From positions 12,485 to 76,484 of the forward strand of contig DBYY01000002.1 of the NCBI GenBank assembly GCA_002311025.1: a DNA stretch of 64,000 nucleotides, written 5' to 3'. Below are positions 9,601 to 18,000 of the stretch, in pieces. Below the pieces are notes generated by a model that was given only the letters and a program-made list of their open reading frames with translations, ran no database searches and was not told the DNA's origin. The position numbers and the translations under genes were made by a program. The DNA comes from Candidatus Proelusimicrobium tauri (GTDB lineage Bacteria > Elusimicrobiota > Elusimicrobia > Elusimicrobiales > Elusimicrobiaceae). The first letter of the stretch is position 1. The number at the start of each line of letters is the position of its first letter.

Positions 9601-12072
9601 ATTACCGGTGCAATTACAAACGATGGCACAATCAACTCTACTGCTGATAACTTGGTCGGCACAATCGTTAACGATGGTATTTTAAACATTGACGGCGGCA
9701 CAGTCCAAGATACAATCAGCGGTTCCGGTGAAATGAACATCACAGCAGATTTGGTAAACGATTATACCATTGACCAATCTGTCGTTACCAACGAAGGTAA
9801 CTTAACCAATAATAATACTATCACCGCTGCCAATATTAACAATAATGGCACAATCAGCGGTGCAGCAGCCGACCTCGTTGGTGAAATAGCAAACGAAGGA
9901 ACACTCGTATTCAATACGGCTTCAACCGGTGCAAGCAATATTTCTGGTGCAGGTGATATCCAAGTAACAGCGGATACAACCTTAACTGGAACAAATACTT
10001 ATACAGGTGAAACCTTAATTGACGGTGTAACCTTAACAATCGCTGGTCAAGATAATATCAGTGTTGACAGCGATGTCTTGTTTGCTAACGACGGCGTCTT
10101 ACAGGTTACTGCAGCAGGCACTTTAGATAACCTCTTAAAAGGCCAAACAGCAAGTGATAATGTAACCGTTCAAAACGATGCAGACTTAACGCTTAACACT
10201 GCTATTGGAGAATCTGCCGATTTCCATAAACTCGGTGCAGGTGTTATGACCTTTGCAATGGATTCCAACGACTATACAGGTGATACCTATGTAGACGAAG
10301 GAACCTTAATCGGTAATACCTTAAATATCAATAATACAGTTAACGGCGCAGCCGGCACAACTGTTGAATTTACCGATAACGAAGATGCAGAATTAAATGC
10401 AATCAATACCTTGGGCACATTTGTAAAGAGCGGAAGCGCTTTATTTAATGTTGAAGCAAACGCCTTCAGCGCAGCCCAAGCAGATATTAACAGCGGCATC
10501 TTTGCTGCTAACCGCGATATCACTGCAACCGTCTTAAACGTTAATGACGGCGCAACTTTACGTGGCAGAGGAAATATCACTGGTACAGTTAACGTTAACA
10601 ACGGCGGCACAATTGCTCCCGGTAACAGTATTGACACCTTGACCATCACTGGCGATGTCAACTTTGCTAACGGCAGCACAACCGCAATTGAAATTAACGA
10701 AACTCCCGCCAGCGACTTACTCGTAATCACCGGAAATGCAAACATTGACAGCGGAGCCAATTTAACAGTATCTAACGAAAACGGCAGATACTTTGAATGG
10801 GAATCCTTTGAAATCGTCAATGCCGGTAATGTCACAGGTGAATTTACCTATGACGGCACTATCACCGACTATGATGCAAGCCGCATCGATGTCGAAGTCG
10901 ATTACAGCGACCCGACCAAAGTCTTATTAGTTGCAAAGAGAAAAGCAACTGATTATGAGTCTACGACCGATGGTCTTTCTCATAACCAATTCCAAGCCTC
11001 TAGAGCAATTGATGCTGTTTCTACTGGCTTTGGCGGAGATATTACTAATGCCTTGTTACAACTTGAAGCATTGGGCGGATTAAATCCTGATGAAGTAACT
11101 ATCATCAACCCTGATGCAACAATGAAAACAGCATTAGCAGACGTTGCAGGTGTAATCTATGCTAATAATTCACTTGCAACCTTATTCAATGCAAAAACGG
11201 CACATGTCTATGATAGAATTGCAAAACGCAATCCTTCCAAAGGCGCATGCCCTAACTGCCATGATAATGTATGGGTGGAATACTACAACCAATATGATAA
11301 AGTTTACTCCGATTCTAATTCTTCCCGCTATACAAATAACATGTCAGGAGTATTAGTCGGTTATGACCGCTCCTCTGAAGATGTCTTGCTCGGTGTTTAC
11401 GGCGGATTTGGTAAGAGTGACTTACGTCAAAACGACTATAGCAAAATGGACCTTGACGATACCACATTAGGTATTTACGGCGGATACAGAACAGGCGAAT
11501 GGTTGTTCAAAGGAACCTTGTTTGGTGGTGTCCAACACTATAATACAAAACGTGATATTCGCTTTATGGGTCGCAGAGCAAATGGTTCTTACGACGGTGT
11601 GAGTTTGGCCTTAGACTTAGAAGGTTCTTACTCAGTCCCAGTATTTAACTGGTTAACCGTTAGACCTTTCGTTGGATGGTTAAATAACTATTCTCACCAA
11701 AATGCATTTACTGAAAGTGGTGCTGATGCCTTGAACTTACATGTTTTCGGCCATGACCAATTCAATTCTCAAGTGCGTTTAGGTGTTCAACTTGAAGGTA
11801 AAGTTAAGAACAGACTCTCTTGGTATGGTTCTGCAGCAGTTAAGCAGTTTATCGGTGATGACTATGCTAGAATGCATATGAAACTTGAAAACTTGCCTGA
11901 CACAAATATGGATATCATCAGTGCAAAACTCGGTGGTACCTACTTTAGCGGCCAAGCAGGTTTAACCTATGCAGTTACCGACAATTGGAGCATTTTTGGT
12001 AACCTTGATACAGGGTTAAGCAACAAATCTACCAATTGCTACGGAAACATCGGTGTAGCATACACTTGGTAA
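3604..12072 (+). CDS. Giant type Va autotransporter, 2822 residues
   Basis: A basic, hydrophobic signal peptide covers about residues 1-29, ending near FVFAT. Residues ~30-2450 form a low-complexity, Asn/Thr/Gly/Ile-rich passenger built from short units such as NNGTLTNNGT and TGGTNNNAI, expected to fold as a beta helix on the cell surface. DNA-level repeats of 720 and 267 bases lie inside it. The C-terminal ~270 residues (from about 2550) are a beta-barrel of the autotransporter type with alternating hydrophobic strands and the terminal aromatic motif YTW typical of outer membrane assembly signals. A CPNC motif lies just before the barrel. The OmpA-domain lipoprotein gene starts 20 bases downstream, so the two are probably co-transcribed. 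The adhesive target is unknown. Confidence 0.88.
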   Translation: MTLRSIKKILSITLSVLFLLQQGGFVFATTNVSTWADLQAGIAGTQDEYNVTTALTADTSPNGTLNITADGYSVTGASLTENGTHDTLVNIASATTFGLGNDISGSIVNNGVLNYSGSSLANGTVTGNGTLNFNGASVTNANTINQSAVSVNAASTLTNNAAVNATTFTNNGVVDNNAAITGTITNTGTLTSSADYLIGAVENNNTLNLEGGWIDNSISGTGNTNINGHTVSNANITQNSVNIYNSNLTQDGVLTATVNNDSGSWFSIDPDNLAGDVVNDGTMDFSIGDGGTLAQNITGTGLTLVNYDMEVALNDANSISQDTIHIEAGSSLTANASNLSATTQILNDGQLNLTGGTNNNAINGDGAVEFNGESVINNGAIDQQTGGVVNNAYTLENNALITAEITNNDLMGLYSTADNLNGLVHNAGYLFLQGGTTQNAIDGDGDLIINTAALSNTYNIAQTKLTAYTDFENSGIVSLTNLETDAAATVSNTNSITVTNNVNNAGTINNQAGATFDNSASTGVINNTGTVNNYGTFNAYSITNDATFNNSSDLSFNDVTNNGTFHQVDGTMNVVDTTATFDNFGSFVVDDGNVYLDTLTNIGTVTSAGYINAENLTNNNSLENNFIVETSHFVNNATMTGTGTTSITGDSENNGTITQGLVTIDNNATFDNNGLLASEVTNASGSTLNSDPDNLGGNVANDGTLNLNEAGTLSINVTGAGETNIYGDLDNQGSVYQQYINIDSGVVVTTNASNLTATDTTDGIKNEGVINYTGGTTGNVITGNGRVDITGYVTNTGDITQTTVSNTGVFTNNGTVTANLNNSHDIEGTGSIETGTGISSNTGNITQNAITNNGTFDNSGHITVNNLTNNSTFNTNADLLSVANGVANDGTLNITGGTNANAITGAGVTNFTNDVTNAGSITQTTVTNSGNLTNNGTITAAVSNTGTLTSNGADITGDINNSGSYVITDGNNANTITGNGSTTIYGTTVNSGSITQENLNIGNAANFTTSSETVSAAIANEGTMTWNAGSTNGNVVTGNGSLIVDGATVANSASINQANITITSGSLSSNADLLTSANGITNNAADGLILTGGTNANAISGTGSLVTTGDVTNNAAISQDSITVSGGTLTTDASLITAANGVTNNSNVSLTGGTNTNTITGSGTTYIDGTVENTGTIDTNIGVGTSGHYATESNITKDLANNGITDITNANVNAAITGTGTTNILGTTTNNSTITQGNLNIASNGDFTTDIDNVTAAIANEGSMTWNGGTANSNVVTGTGSLEITSGDIANSASISQSDITITGGSLTSNADLLTSANGITNNVADGLTLTGGTNNNAITGTGSLVADGDVTNNAAISQDTITINGGNLTTDASLLTTANGITNNAGLTLTGGENDDDISGTGMTYIDGTVTNSGDVTTDIQVNATGNYSTLTDVTSTVENRNIVQLIDADITGDGRIKGSGTINVLGDTEVTDNGQITGSVVNISAGAALHSDSDKVTAAITNDGTYEITAGTGNANVISGSGNLEITGGDIVNNAAISQGNITITSGSLTSNADLLTSVGGIANDADLVLDGGTNNNVVTGSGDIEFTGTTTNNASVTQANITNNGDLTNNAAMTGAVANTNNLTNNALITGDVTNSGTLTSNGTNIAGDIDNTGSYVITDGDNANDITGATGTVTIQGNTTNTGTIDQDSISIATGANLVASDMTVITTANGIDNAGTFEMQAGTNTNNISGNTGNTKVTGDVTNDSGVSISQGTIEISTLGTLTAYADDLTTVDGISNTGALKLNDGTNNNDITGTGSLTIIGDVSNNGAVLQDSITIDSGKSLTSDADLLATTSGIANEGDLNLTGGTNENVISGTGDTNFTNDVVNNATIEQTNVTNDTGTLTNNAAITADFTNNGGTVDNNAAITGAITNDGTINSTADNLVGAIASDGTLNIAGGTVQDSISGSGVMNITDDLVNDYTIAQATVNNDANMTNNGAITADFNNSGVVDNSAAITGAITNDGTINSTADNLVGTIVNDGILNIDGGTVQDTISGSGEMNITADLVNDYTIDQSVVTNEGNLTNNNTITAANINNNGTISGAAADLVGEIANEGTLVFNTASTGASNISGAGDIQVTADTTLTGTNTYTGETLIDGVTLTIAGQDNISVDSDVLFANDGVLQVTAAGTLDNLLKGQTASDNVTVQNDADLTLNTAIGESADFHKLGAGVMTFAMDSNDYTGDTYVDEGTLIGNTLNINNTVNGAAGTTVEFTDNEDAELNAINTLGTFVKSGSALFNVEANAFSAAQADINSGIFAANRDITATVLNVNDGATLRGRGNITGTVNVNNGGTIAPGNSIDTLTITGDVNFANGSTTAIEINETPASDLLVITGNANIDSGANLTVSNENGRYFEWESFEIVNAGNVTGEFTYDGTITDYDASRIDVEVDYSDPTKVLLVAKRKATDYESTTDGLSHNQFQASRAIDAVSTGFGGDITNALLQLEALGGLNPDEVTIINPDATMKTALADVAGVIYANNSLATLFNAKTAHVYDRIAKRNPSKGACPNCHDNVWVEYYNQYDKVYSDSNSSRYTNNMSGVLVGYDRSSEDVLLGVYGGFGKSDLRQNDYSKMDLDDTTLGIYGGYRTGEWLFKGTLFGGVQHYNTKRDIRFMGRRANGSYDGVSLALDLEGSYSVPVFNWLTVRPFVGWLNNYSHQNAFTESGADALNLHVFGHDQFNSQVRLGVQLEGKVKNRLSWYGSAAVKQFIGDDYARMHMKLENLPDTNMDIISAKLGGTYFSGQAGLTYAVTDNWSIFGNLDTGLSNKSTNCYGNIGVAYTW
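6661..7740 (+). repeat. 720-base internal direct repeat in autotransporter passenger
   Basis: The segment from 6661 recurs at 7381 with exactly 720 bases (240 codons) offset: both begin with AACGAAGG and share long blocks such as the GACTTGGAAC and AACAGCGCTTCTATCA segments. Agreement continues for roughly 360 bases. This is in-frame passenger expansion by duplication. Confidence 0.75.
9331..9864 (+). repeat. 267-base tandem repeat in autotransporter passenger
   Basis: ATTACCGGTGCAATTACAAA begins at 9334 and again at 9601, an offset of 267 bases (89 codons). The two copies stay closely similar through the segments reading TCAACTCTACTGCTGA and CGGTTCCGGTG, differing mainly at third codon positions and a few substitutions. 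The duplication is in frame. Confidence 0.75.
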
Positions 12073-12091
12073 AAACGGGAGATATACAGAC

Positions 12092-12574
12092 ATGAAAAAA
12101 CTTTTAGTATTAACGAGTTCAGTTTTACTTGCAGGTTGTTTTATCTGCCATAAAACTGCTCCCAAAGAAGAACATATTACGATCGTGGAGATTGCTCAGC
12201 AGCAATCTCCCGTTCAAGCGGAAAAAATCATCAGTCGTCACAGCATTTCCGAAGTCGCAAACTTTGCTTTTGACAGTAAAGAAATTCGCTCGGATATGAA
12301 CAAAATGGATGCTTTGATGGCAGATATTAAAGCCCACCCCGACGCAGTTATTTTGGTAGAAGGTCATACCGATAATGTCGGGCCGGAAGAATATAATAAA
12401 AACTTATCTCTACAAAGAGCCCATGCAGTTGCAGAGGAACTTGCTAGACATAACTATCCTAATGAAATCCGCACCTATGGTGCAGGGTCTTCAATGCCTA
12501 TTGCTTCTAATGATACAGAGGAAGGACGCGCACAAAACCGCCGCGTGGATGTTGTGTTAGTTAGAGGTGAGTAA
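12092..12574 (+). CDS. OmpA-domain (Pal-like) outer membrane lipoprotein
   Basis: 160 residues. A lipoprotein signal with lipobox LAGC puts the lipidated cysteine near residue 16. After a ~40-residue linker comes an OmpA_C domain (about 50-158) with FAFDSKEI, VEGHTDN, the helix containing LSLQRAHAV, and the diaminopimelate-binding segment RAQNRRVDV. It should anchor the outer membrane to peptidoglycan. It follows the giant autotransporter by 20 bases with a GGGAGA ribosome binding site, and an intrinsic terminator follows it. Its linker (KEEHITIVEIAQQQSPVQ) is clearly related to the linkers joining barrel and OmpA domain in the two fused autotransporters further right. Confidence 0.9.
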   Translation: MKKLLVLTSSVLLAGCFICHKTAPKEEHITIVEIAQQQSPVQAEKIISRHSISEVANFAFDSKEIRSDMNKMDALMADIKAHPDAVILVEGHTDNVGPEEYNKNLSLQRAHAVAEELARHNYPNEIRTYGAGSSMPIASNDTEEGRAQNRRVDVVLVRGE

Positions 12575-12600
12575 TAACTAAACAAATTGTTTAGTCTTAA

Positions 12601-12638
12601 AAGAGTCCTTCGGTTTTATCCGAAGGACTCTTTTTTTT
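12601..12638 (+). terminator. Rho-independent terminator
   Basis: A perfect 13-bp stem, AAGAGTCCTTCGG (12601-12613) with its complement at 12620-12632, has a 6-base loop and ends in a run of T to 12638. It closes the autotransporter-lipoprotein operon and excludes a start codon for the next gene upstream of it. Confidence 0.93.
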
Positions 12639-12685
12639 ATGGCTTCGTCTTCTATTATGCTAAAATATTTAAAAGATTAAATCTT

Positions 12686-13312
12686 ATGAATATAAAAAAT
12701 TATAATATCCGTTTGGAAAAAGAAACAGAACAACGAGAAGTGGAAAACTTGGTAAGAGAATCCTTTTGGAATGTTTATCGTCCGGGTTGTCTTGAACATT
12801 ATGTTTTGCATACTTTAAGAAAAAATAAAGATTTTGTAAAAGAGTTAAATTTCGTTATGGAGCAAGACGGTAAAATTATCGGACAAAATGTCTTTGTCAG
12901 AGGTTTTATTAAAGCAGATAAGAGGCAAGACATACCTGTATTGGCTATGGGGCCTATTTGTATTTCCCCCTCTTTACAAAGGCAGGGGTACGGCAAAATT
13001 TTACTTGATTATTCTTTAGAAAAAGCAACCAATCTCGGTTTTGGGGCGGTTTGTTTTGAAGGTAATATCGCTTTTTACGGAAAAAGCGGTTTTAGTTTTG
13101 CTAAAAATTTTGGTCTTCGCTATCATGACTTGCCGGAAGGAGCAGATTCTTCCTTCTTTTTATGTAAAGAATTAATAACCGGCTATCTTGACGGAAAAAC
13201 AGGAGAATATGCCCCCCCTTGCGGTTATTTGGTGGATGAAAAAGAAGCCGAGAAATTTGATAGTACTTTTCCGCCAAAGCAGAAACTCAAACTTCCCGGT
13301 CAACTTTTTTAA
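12686..13312 (+). CDS. GNAT family N-acetyltransferase
   Basis: 208 residues from the ATG at 12686; the frame is open further upstream but that part lies within the terminator. The core has the acetyl-CoA loop pattern SPSLQRQGYGKIL (R/Q-x-x-G-x-G/A) and the segment preceding it, VLAMGPICIS, as strand beta-4. A short C-terminal extension follows. Proteins of this shape in the yhbS-like group acetylate small molecules or N-termini; the substrate cannot be told. A TGC-TAAAAT extended -10 box at 12658-12666 may be its promoter. No clear ribosome binding site is seen. Confidence 0.78.
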   Translation: MNIKNYNIRLEKETEQREVENLVRESFWNVYRPGCLEHYVLHTLRKNKDFVKELNFVMEQDGKIIGQNVFVRGFIKADKRQDIPVLAMGPICISPSLQRQGYGKILLDYSLEKATNLGFGAVCFEGNIAFYGKSGFSFAKNFGLRYHDLPEGADSSFFLCKELITGYLDGKTGEYAPPCGYLVDEKEAEKFDSTFPPKQKLKLPGQLF

Positions 13313-13415
13313 AACTATTCTTATTCTATCCAAAAAACGCGTTTATCTTTACGCGGCGCGAATTTTAGTAAAGGACATTTGCTATCGTTTATAGTTGCTC
13401 TTTTAATAGATAGTT

Positions 13416-14624
13416 TTATTTGATATCGTCTTTTTTTATTTTTATGGCTTTTTGGTAATTATTTGCTAGTTTCGGGGTAAGATAATCCATAGACCATTTT
13501 GCACCCCATTCTTTGGCTTCCTTGCTTTTTTTAGAATGTAAATTCTCGTCTGATAAAAGGTCTATAACTTTTGCGGAAAATTCATTTAAGTCGTTTTTTA
13601 CCATAAAGCCGCCATTATCGCCTTGCATAACATCAAGGGTTCCCATTTCGCCGATAGCGACAACAGGTAAGGCGCTTCGCATTGCTTCTATCGTAACAAG
13701 GCCTTGAGTTTCCGTGCAACTGGGAAAAACGAAAACATCTGCTAAATGATAAAAATAAGAAAGGGAAGTTCTATCCCTATATCCTGCAAAACAAATTGAG
13801 GAAGAAAATGAAAGAGTTTTTGCTTTTTCTTTAAGATTATCAAGTTCCGGTCCGCCGCCGACGATAAATAGGACAGAATCTTTAAATTTTTCCTTAACTT
13901 TACTAAAAACATCAAAAAGCATATATAAGTTCTTTTCTTTGGCGACTCTTCCGACATATAATAAAATTTTTTTATTTTCTAAAATAGGAAATTCCTTAAA
14001 AATTTCTTTTCTAAAAGAAGGAACTTTTGTTTCATCAATTTTGGAAACGTTGTCGTCAATTCCCGTGGGAAGGACTTCAATATCGCGGTTTATTCCGTAA
14101 GAACTTAAAAGTTTATACATTCTTTCTGTCGGAGAGATAACAACCTGCGCACGTTTAGCAAAAAAACTGACAAGCATTTTACCAAGTTTTTTGGCAAAGG
14201 ATAAGGGTAGAAAACGGGCATAATTTTTTATATAACTTTCCCACATGGTGTGGCTTGTATAAACAAGGGCAATGTTTTTTTTGCGAGCGTAAATTCTTGC
14301 AAAAATACCGAGAGTAAATTCCGTATGCATATGGATTATATCCGGTTTAAATTTATCTATTTCCTGTTTTACGCATTTCCAAGTTGTGGGTTTTACAAAG
14401 CGGTCTTCACTAGAAAAAATGGTGGTCATCGAAGGGACACGCATAATCGTCATATCTTTTATTTCGGTATTTTCAATTGTGATATCGGACTTTGAATCAT
14501 AATCCGGACAAACGACACAAACCCTATGCCCCATTTTAGCAAGAGCTTCACCAAAACTTTTTACGGAAACCCCGACACCGTTTACACGAGGAAAATATGT
14601 ATCGGTAAACATTGCAATTTTCAT
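13416..14624 (-). CDS. GT4 family glycosyltransferase (diacylglycerol glucosyltransferase-like)
   Basis: 402 residues, GT-B fold. The N-terminal acceptor-binding half begins MKIAMFTDTYFPRVNGV and includes HMHTEFTLG. The C-terminal donor-binding half has LLYVGRVAKEKN, the GGGPELDNL loop and the E-x7-E signature around FPSCTETQGLVTIEAM. This profile is close to 1,2-diacylglycerol 3-alpha-glucosyltransferases and related mannosyltransferases acting on membrane lipids; the exact acceptor is an inference. No Shine-Dalgarno sequence is visible; a TACAAT box lies 8 bases before the ATG (14633-14638), so the mRNA may be leaderless. It stands alone, convergent to the acetyltransferase gene. Confidence 0.82.
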   Translation of the reverse strand: MKIAMFTDTYFPRVNGVGVSVKSFGEALAKMGHRVCVVCPDYDSKSDITIENTEIKDMTIMRVPSMTTIFSSEDRFVKPTTWKCVKQEIDKFKPDIIHMHTEFTLGIFARIYARKKNIALVYTSHTMWESYIKNYARFLPLSFAKKLGKMLVSFFAKRAQVVISPTERMYKLLSSYGINRDIEVLPTGIDDNVSKIDETKVPSFRKEIFKEFPILENKKILLYVGRVAKEKNLYMLFDVFSKVKEKFKDSVLFIVGGGPELDNLKEKAKTLSFSSSICFAGYRDRTSLSYFYHLADVFVFPSCTETQGLVTIEAMRSALPVVAIGEMGTLDVMQGDNGGFMVKNDLNEFSAKVIDLLSDENLHSKKSKEAKEWGAKWSMDYLTPKLANNYQKAIKIKKDDIK

Positions 14625-14632
14625 ACTGAGTT

Positions 14633-14638
14633 ATTGTA
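14633..14638 (-). promoter_or_regulatory. -10 box placing transcription start at the GT4 start codon
   Basis: TACAAT on the minus strand is followed by 8 bases (AACTCAGT) and then the ATG at 14624. With usual spacing, transcription would start at or within a base or two of the start codon, giving a leaderless mRNA. Confidence 0.45.
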
Positions 14639-14984
14639 TCATTATTGGTTAAATCTATGCAAGTTTTTAGGAGTAAAAATTTTAAAAGAATCCTAGTAAG
14701 ACAAGAACTTTTAAAATATAGGCCGAAAAGGACTCGCCTTTGCGTCATTTTCCTAACGGAAAATGCTACAAGGCCGGGCTCGCGATGTTCGTCTTTTGCT
14801 ACGCAAAAACTCACATAACGCTCCGCCTTTCTCGTTCTTACGAAAGCCAAGCAGTTGGCTTTCTTTCAAACCATTAAAAAACCCGCTTTTTTAAAAGCAG
14901 GTTTTTTAATGGTGGGGCAGTAATTTTTGATGGTGTCTAGGTTCTTAGAAGGTGTTTGTAGGCGGAAAATTTTTCCCAAAGATA
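14639..14984. other. Gene-free gap with short perfect hairpins and tRNA-like fragments
   Basis: No convincing gene is seen. The stretch is locally richer in GC and holds several short perfect inverted repeats: CATTTTCC/GGAAAATG (14746-14765), TTTTGC/GCAAAA (14793-14807) and GAAAGCCAA/TTGGCTTTC (14841-14862). The 16 bases at 14721-14736 equal the 3' part of the tRNA-Val gene at 24602-24617, and TGGTGGGGCAG after a terminator-like hairpin at 14910-14920 resembles a tRNA 3' end with encoded CCA. It may be debris of a lost tRNA cluster. Confidence 0.5.
14871..14912. terminator. Bidirectional terminator-like hairpin
   Basis: CCATTAAAAAACC-x-GCTTTT (14871-14890) pairs with AAAAGC-x-GGTTTTTTAATGG (up to 14912). 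A- and T-rich flanks lie on both sides, so it could end transcription in either direction. No neighbouring gene obviously needs it, in keeping with a lost RNA gene. Confidence 0.6.
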
Positions 14985-15023
14985 AAAAGAACCCTTCAGA
15001 TAAAAAATCTAAAGGGTTCTTTT
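14985..15023 (-). terminator. Rho-independent terminator of the autotransporter operon
   Basis: AAAAGAACCCTT (14985-14996) pairs with AAGGGTTCTTTT (15012-15023), with an inner AGAT/ATCT pairing in the loop. It lies about 20 bases beyond the stop codon of the minus-strand autotransporter gene. Confidence 0.88.
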
Positions 15024-15042
15024 GCTACAAACATTTTTTTAT

Positions 15043-18000
15043 TTATTGTTCATCTTTCACTAAAACAATATCCACACGGCGGTTTTGCGCGCGACCTTCT
15101 TTTGTATCATTAGAAGCAATAGGCATAGAATACCCTGCCCCTTGGGTGCGGATTTCGTTGGGATAGTTGTATTTAGCAAGTTCCTTTGCAACGGCATTGG
15201 CTCTTTCTAAAGACAATTTTTTATTATATTCTTCCGGTCCGATATTATCGGTATGACCTTCTACCAAAATAACTGCATCTGGGTTGGCTTGAATATCTTC
15301 TTTCAAAGCATTTATTTTGTTTATGTTCAAGCGAGGTTTCTTGCTATCAAAAGCAAAGTTTGCCACTTCGGGAATGCTGGTTTGGCTGATAACTTTTTCT
15401 TCTTTGATGGTAGATTCCTGTTCGGCAATATCCACAGCCGTAATATGTTCTTCTTCGGAAGTTGTCTTCTCACAATCATAACAATCCTTCTCTGGTGCCT
15501 CTATTTGGTTCTGATTAGATTGTTCCTTCGTTTTGTTTCCGCCAAAAGCATATTTCAACCCTAGCATACCGGTATGATTGTAGTAATGCTTGCGCAATTC
15601 ACCCAAGTAATTAATACTGATAGTTAAGTGATTAGGAAAATGAATCCCCAGACCTAAATTGGCTTCCGCGCTAAATCTACCTAAGCGTTGACCATATACT
15701 CTATAGCTTGTCCCATTGTCAATGCTTACAATAGCATCATTGCGATCCGTTAAAACATCATATCCGGCACCTAAATAGATTTCCGGTCTAAGTAAGCCGC
15801 TTCCCCATATTTTGCGCAACCCGGAACGCAAGGTAAGAATATCCATAGACTCTTTACTTACTTTTTGGCCTATACCGTCGGTATAATTTTTAGCCGCCAG
15901 ATACTGGTAACGGACTTCCATTTCCGGGTTAAACCAATTTCCTTCGTAACCCAGCAAGGCGCGTGCCCCATAAAACTGGGCGTTATAATCGTCTTTATAC
16001 ATGGTTCCCATCACTTGTTTCTTCTCATCAACATTTGAACTTCCATACGACAGCAAACCACTCGCATACATATCACCCAAAGCATACTCTCCGTAAACAA
16101 AGGCTGTATTGGTTTCAAAATTCATATTGCGTTGGAGGGTGTTTACATCAGCATTATCTCGTTGGAATCCTAAACCTAGTGAAGACCCATTTTCAAAAAG
16201 TTTATCAATACCAATAATAATGCCTTGATGTTTATCATCAAATCCGTAATATTTACCCTGAGCAGAAAGTTTGGCTTTTCTGCCATATACTTCTGCCCAT
16301 ACACGCACATATTCTTTATGAAGATCTATATCACTGCGCAAATGACGCGATACGGTGCTGAGTAATATATCTTGTTGCACAGAAGCAACCTCTTGCATGA
16401 CCGGTATATCTACCGGAGCCAAGGCTGTTAACTCACGCAGCAAAGCCACTCCGTCGTTCTGGGCTAAATCATTCAAGCCGTCTGCCAGCGGACTCGCCGG
16501 AGAAAACGGCGGACCATCTATCCAAGCAGCAGCAGCCTCTATATTAGTGCGGGTGCCATTATTTTCAGCAGCAACGTCAGCACCATCTTTAAAACGGGTA
16601 ATGGTATACCACCCATTTTTATCTTTCTTTTCAAAGAGATAGATATTATTGCTAAACGAGTCTGAAAAATTGTTAAAATCAGTAGAACTAGTTGCTTTCA
16701 ACAATTGAATATCGGCAGACTCTCCCTTATTGACAATTCCATGCTCTAAAGTGGCATGCAAATTAGCACCGTCAACTACCGTAATGGTATCAGCCTCTAA
16801 CTGCCCATATTCAGAAAGAGCATTAACTTTAAGTGCTAATGTAGAACCGTTGTCAAAGTTTGCCTCTTGGACTTTGACGTCGTGTTCTTGTATATTGATA
16901 GTTGAACCCGAATTCGCATTCAAAATGACGGTTCCATCATTAAAAGTATTCGCCCCGGCAGTAAGCGTTCCATTGTTTATATTAACGGTGTTATTAGAAA
17001 TTGTTCCGGCGCTAAAATCAGCCACACCGGTAATATTAGTAATACCTGCATAAGATATACTAGCGGATTCGCTGTGCGTAATTCCCTTAACCGAGCTGTT
17101 ATTCAAATTCAGCACCCCACCGTTTTGCACATTCACATTTAGGGTGGAATTGTTTAATGTCAACTCAGAATTAACAATAGTGCCGCCGTCATCTTCTGCC
17201 CCGTTGTAGAGGTTTAATATAGTGCCGGAGGAAGTTGAATTATCAAATGTTGCAGACGCACCCTGTGTGTTATAGAGCAAGTAAGCGGCGGTATTATCGC
17301 TAAAATCACCGGAAACGGCAAAGGTTCCTTTTTCGTTATAAAGTAAAGCATTGGAAGCGGTATTGTTTGAAAAATCGCCCACAATAGAAAGTGATGCCGT
17401 GCCCACATGGTGAATTAAATCCTCGGCGGTGTTGTTGTCAAAAGTTCCTTTAATATCACCCAATGCTACTGCGTTGGTGTTGTTAATCAAATGACCGGAA
17501 GAAGAAGTATTTCCGGTAAAATCTCCAGTCAATTTACCTAAGGTTCCGCTGTCGTTAAAAATAATGTCCAGTTCTGCCGTATTATTGGTAAAATCGCCCG
17601 TAATATCCCCTATTGTACCGGTTTTGTTATTAATCAAGTAACTTGTGGTGGAAGTGTTTCCGATAAAATCTCCCGAGATATTGCCGAGTTGCCCGCCATC
17701 ACTATTTTTTAATATTTCCTGCTTACTTGTATTATCAATGAAATCGCCTGTAATGTTACCCGTCACTCCGATACGATTGTTAAAGATAATACCGTTCACA
17801 CTTGTATTGTTAATGATATTGCCGGAAATGTCTCCCAGCGTGCCGTCGTTGTTATTAATCAGATTGGACTTGCTCGTGTTTCCGATTAAATCCGCAGACC
17901 ATACTTTTATCATTCCATCTGTATTATGTATTAAGATGTTGGTATTTACAGTATTATAGGCCAGCAAACCGGAAAATGTGTTTATCGTTCCGGAATAGTT

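Noticed and set aside
3900..10900. Numerous long open frames on the strand opposite the giant autotransporter, up to ~195 codons
   Set aside because: They mirror the repetitive Asn/Thr-rich codons of the real gene, are hydrophobic Val/Leu/Ala-rich shadows, and lack ribosome binding sites.
12587..12685. Longer N-terminus for the acetyltransferase
   Set aside because: The extension would be encoded by the perfect terminator hairpin at 12601-12638; the ATG at 12686 fits the family start.
14548..14850. 100-codon minus-strand open frame overlapping the GT4 start and the gap
   Set aside because: It runs through hairpins and tRNA-like fragments, overlaps the GT4 gene, and has no ribosome binding site or recognisable domain.
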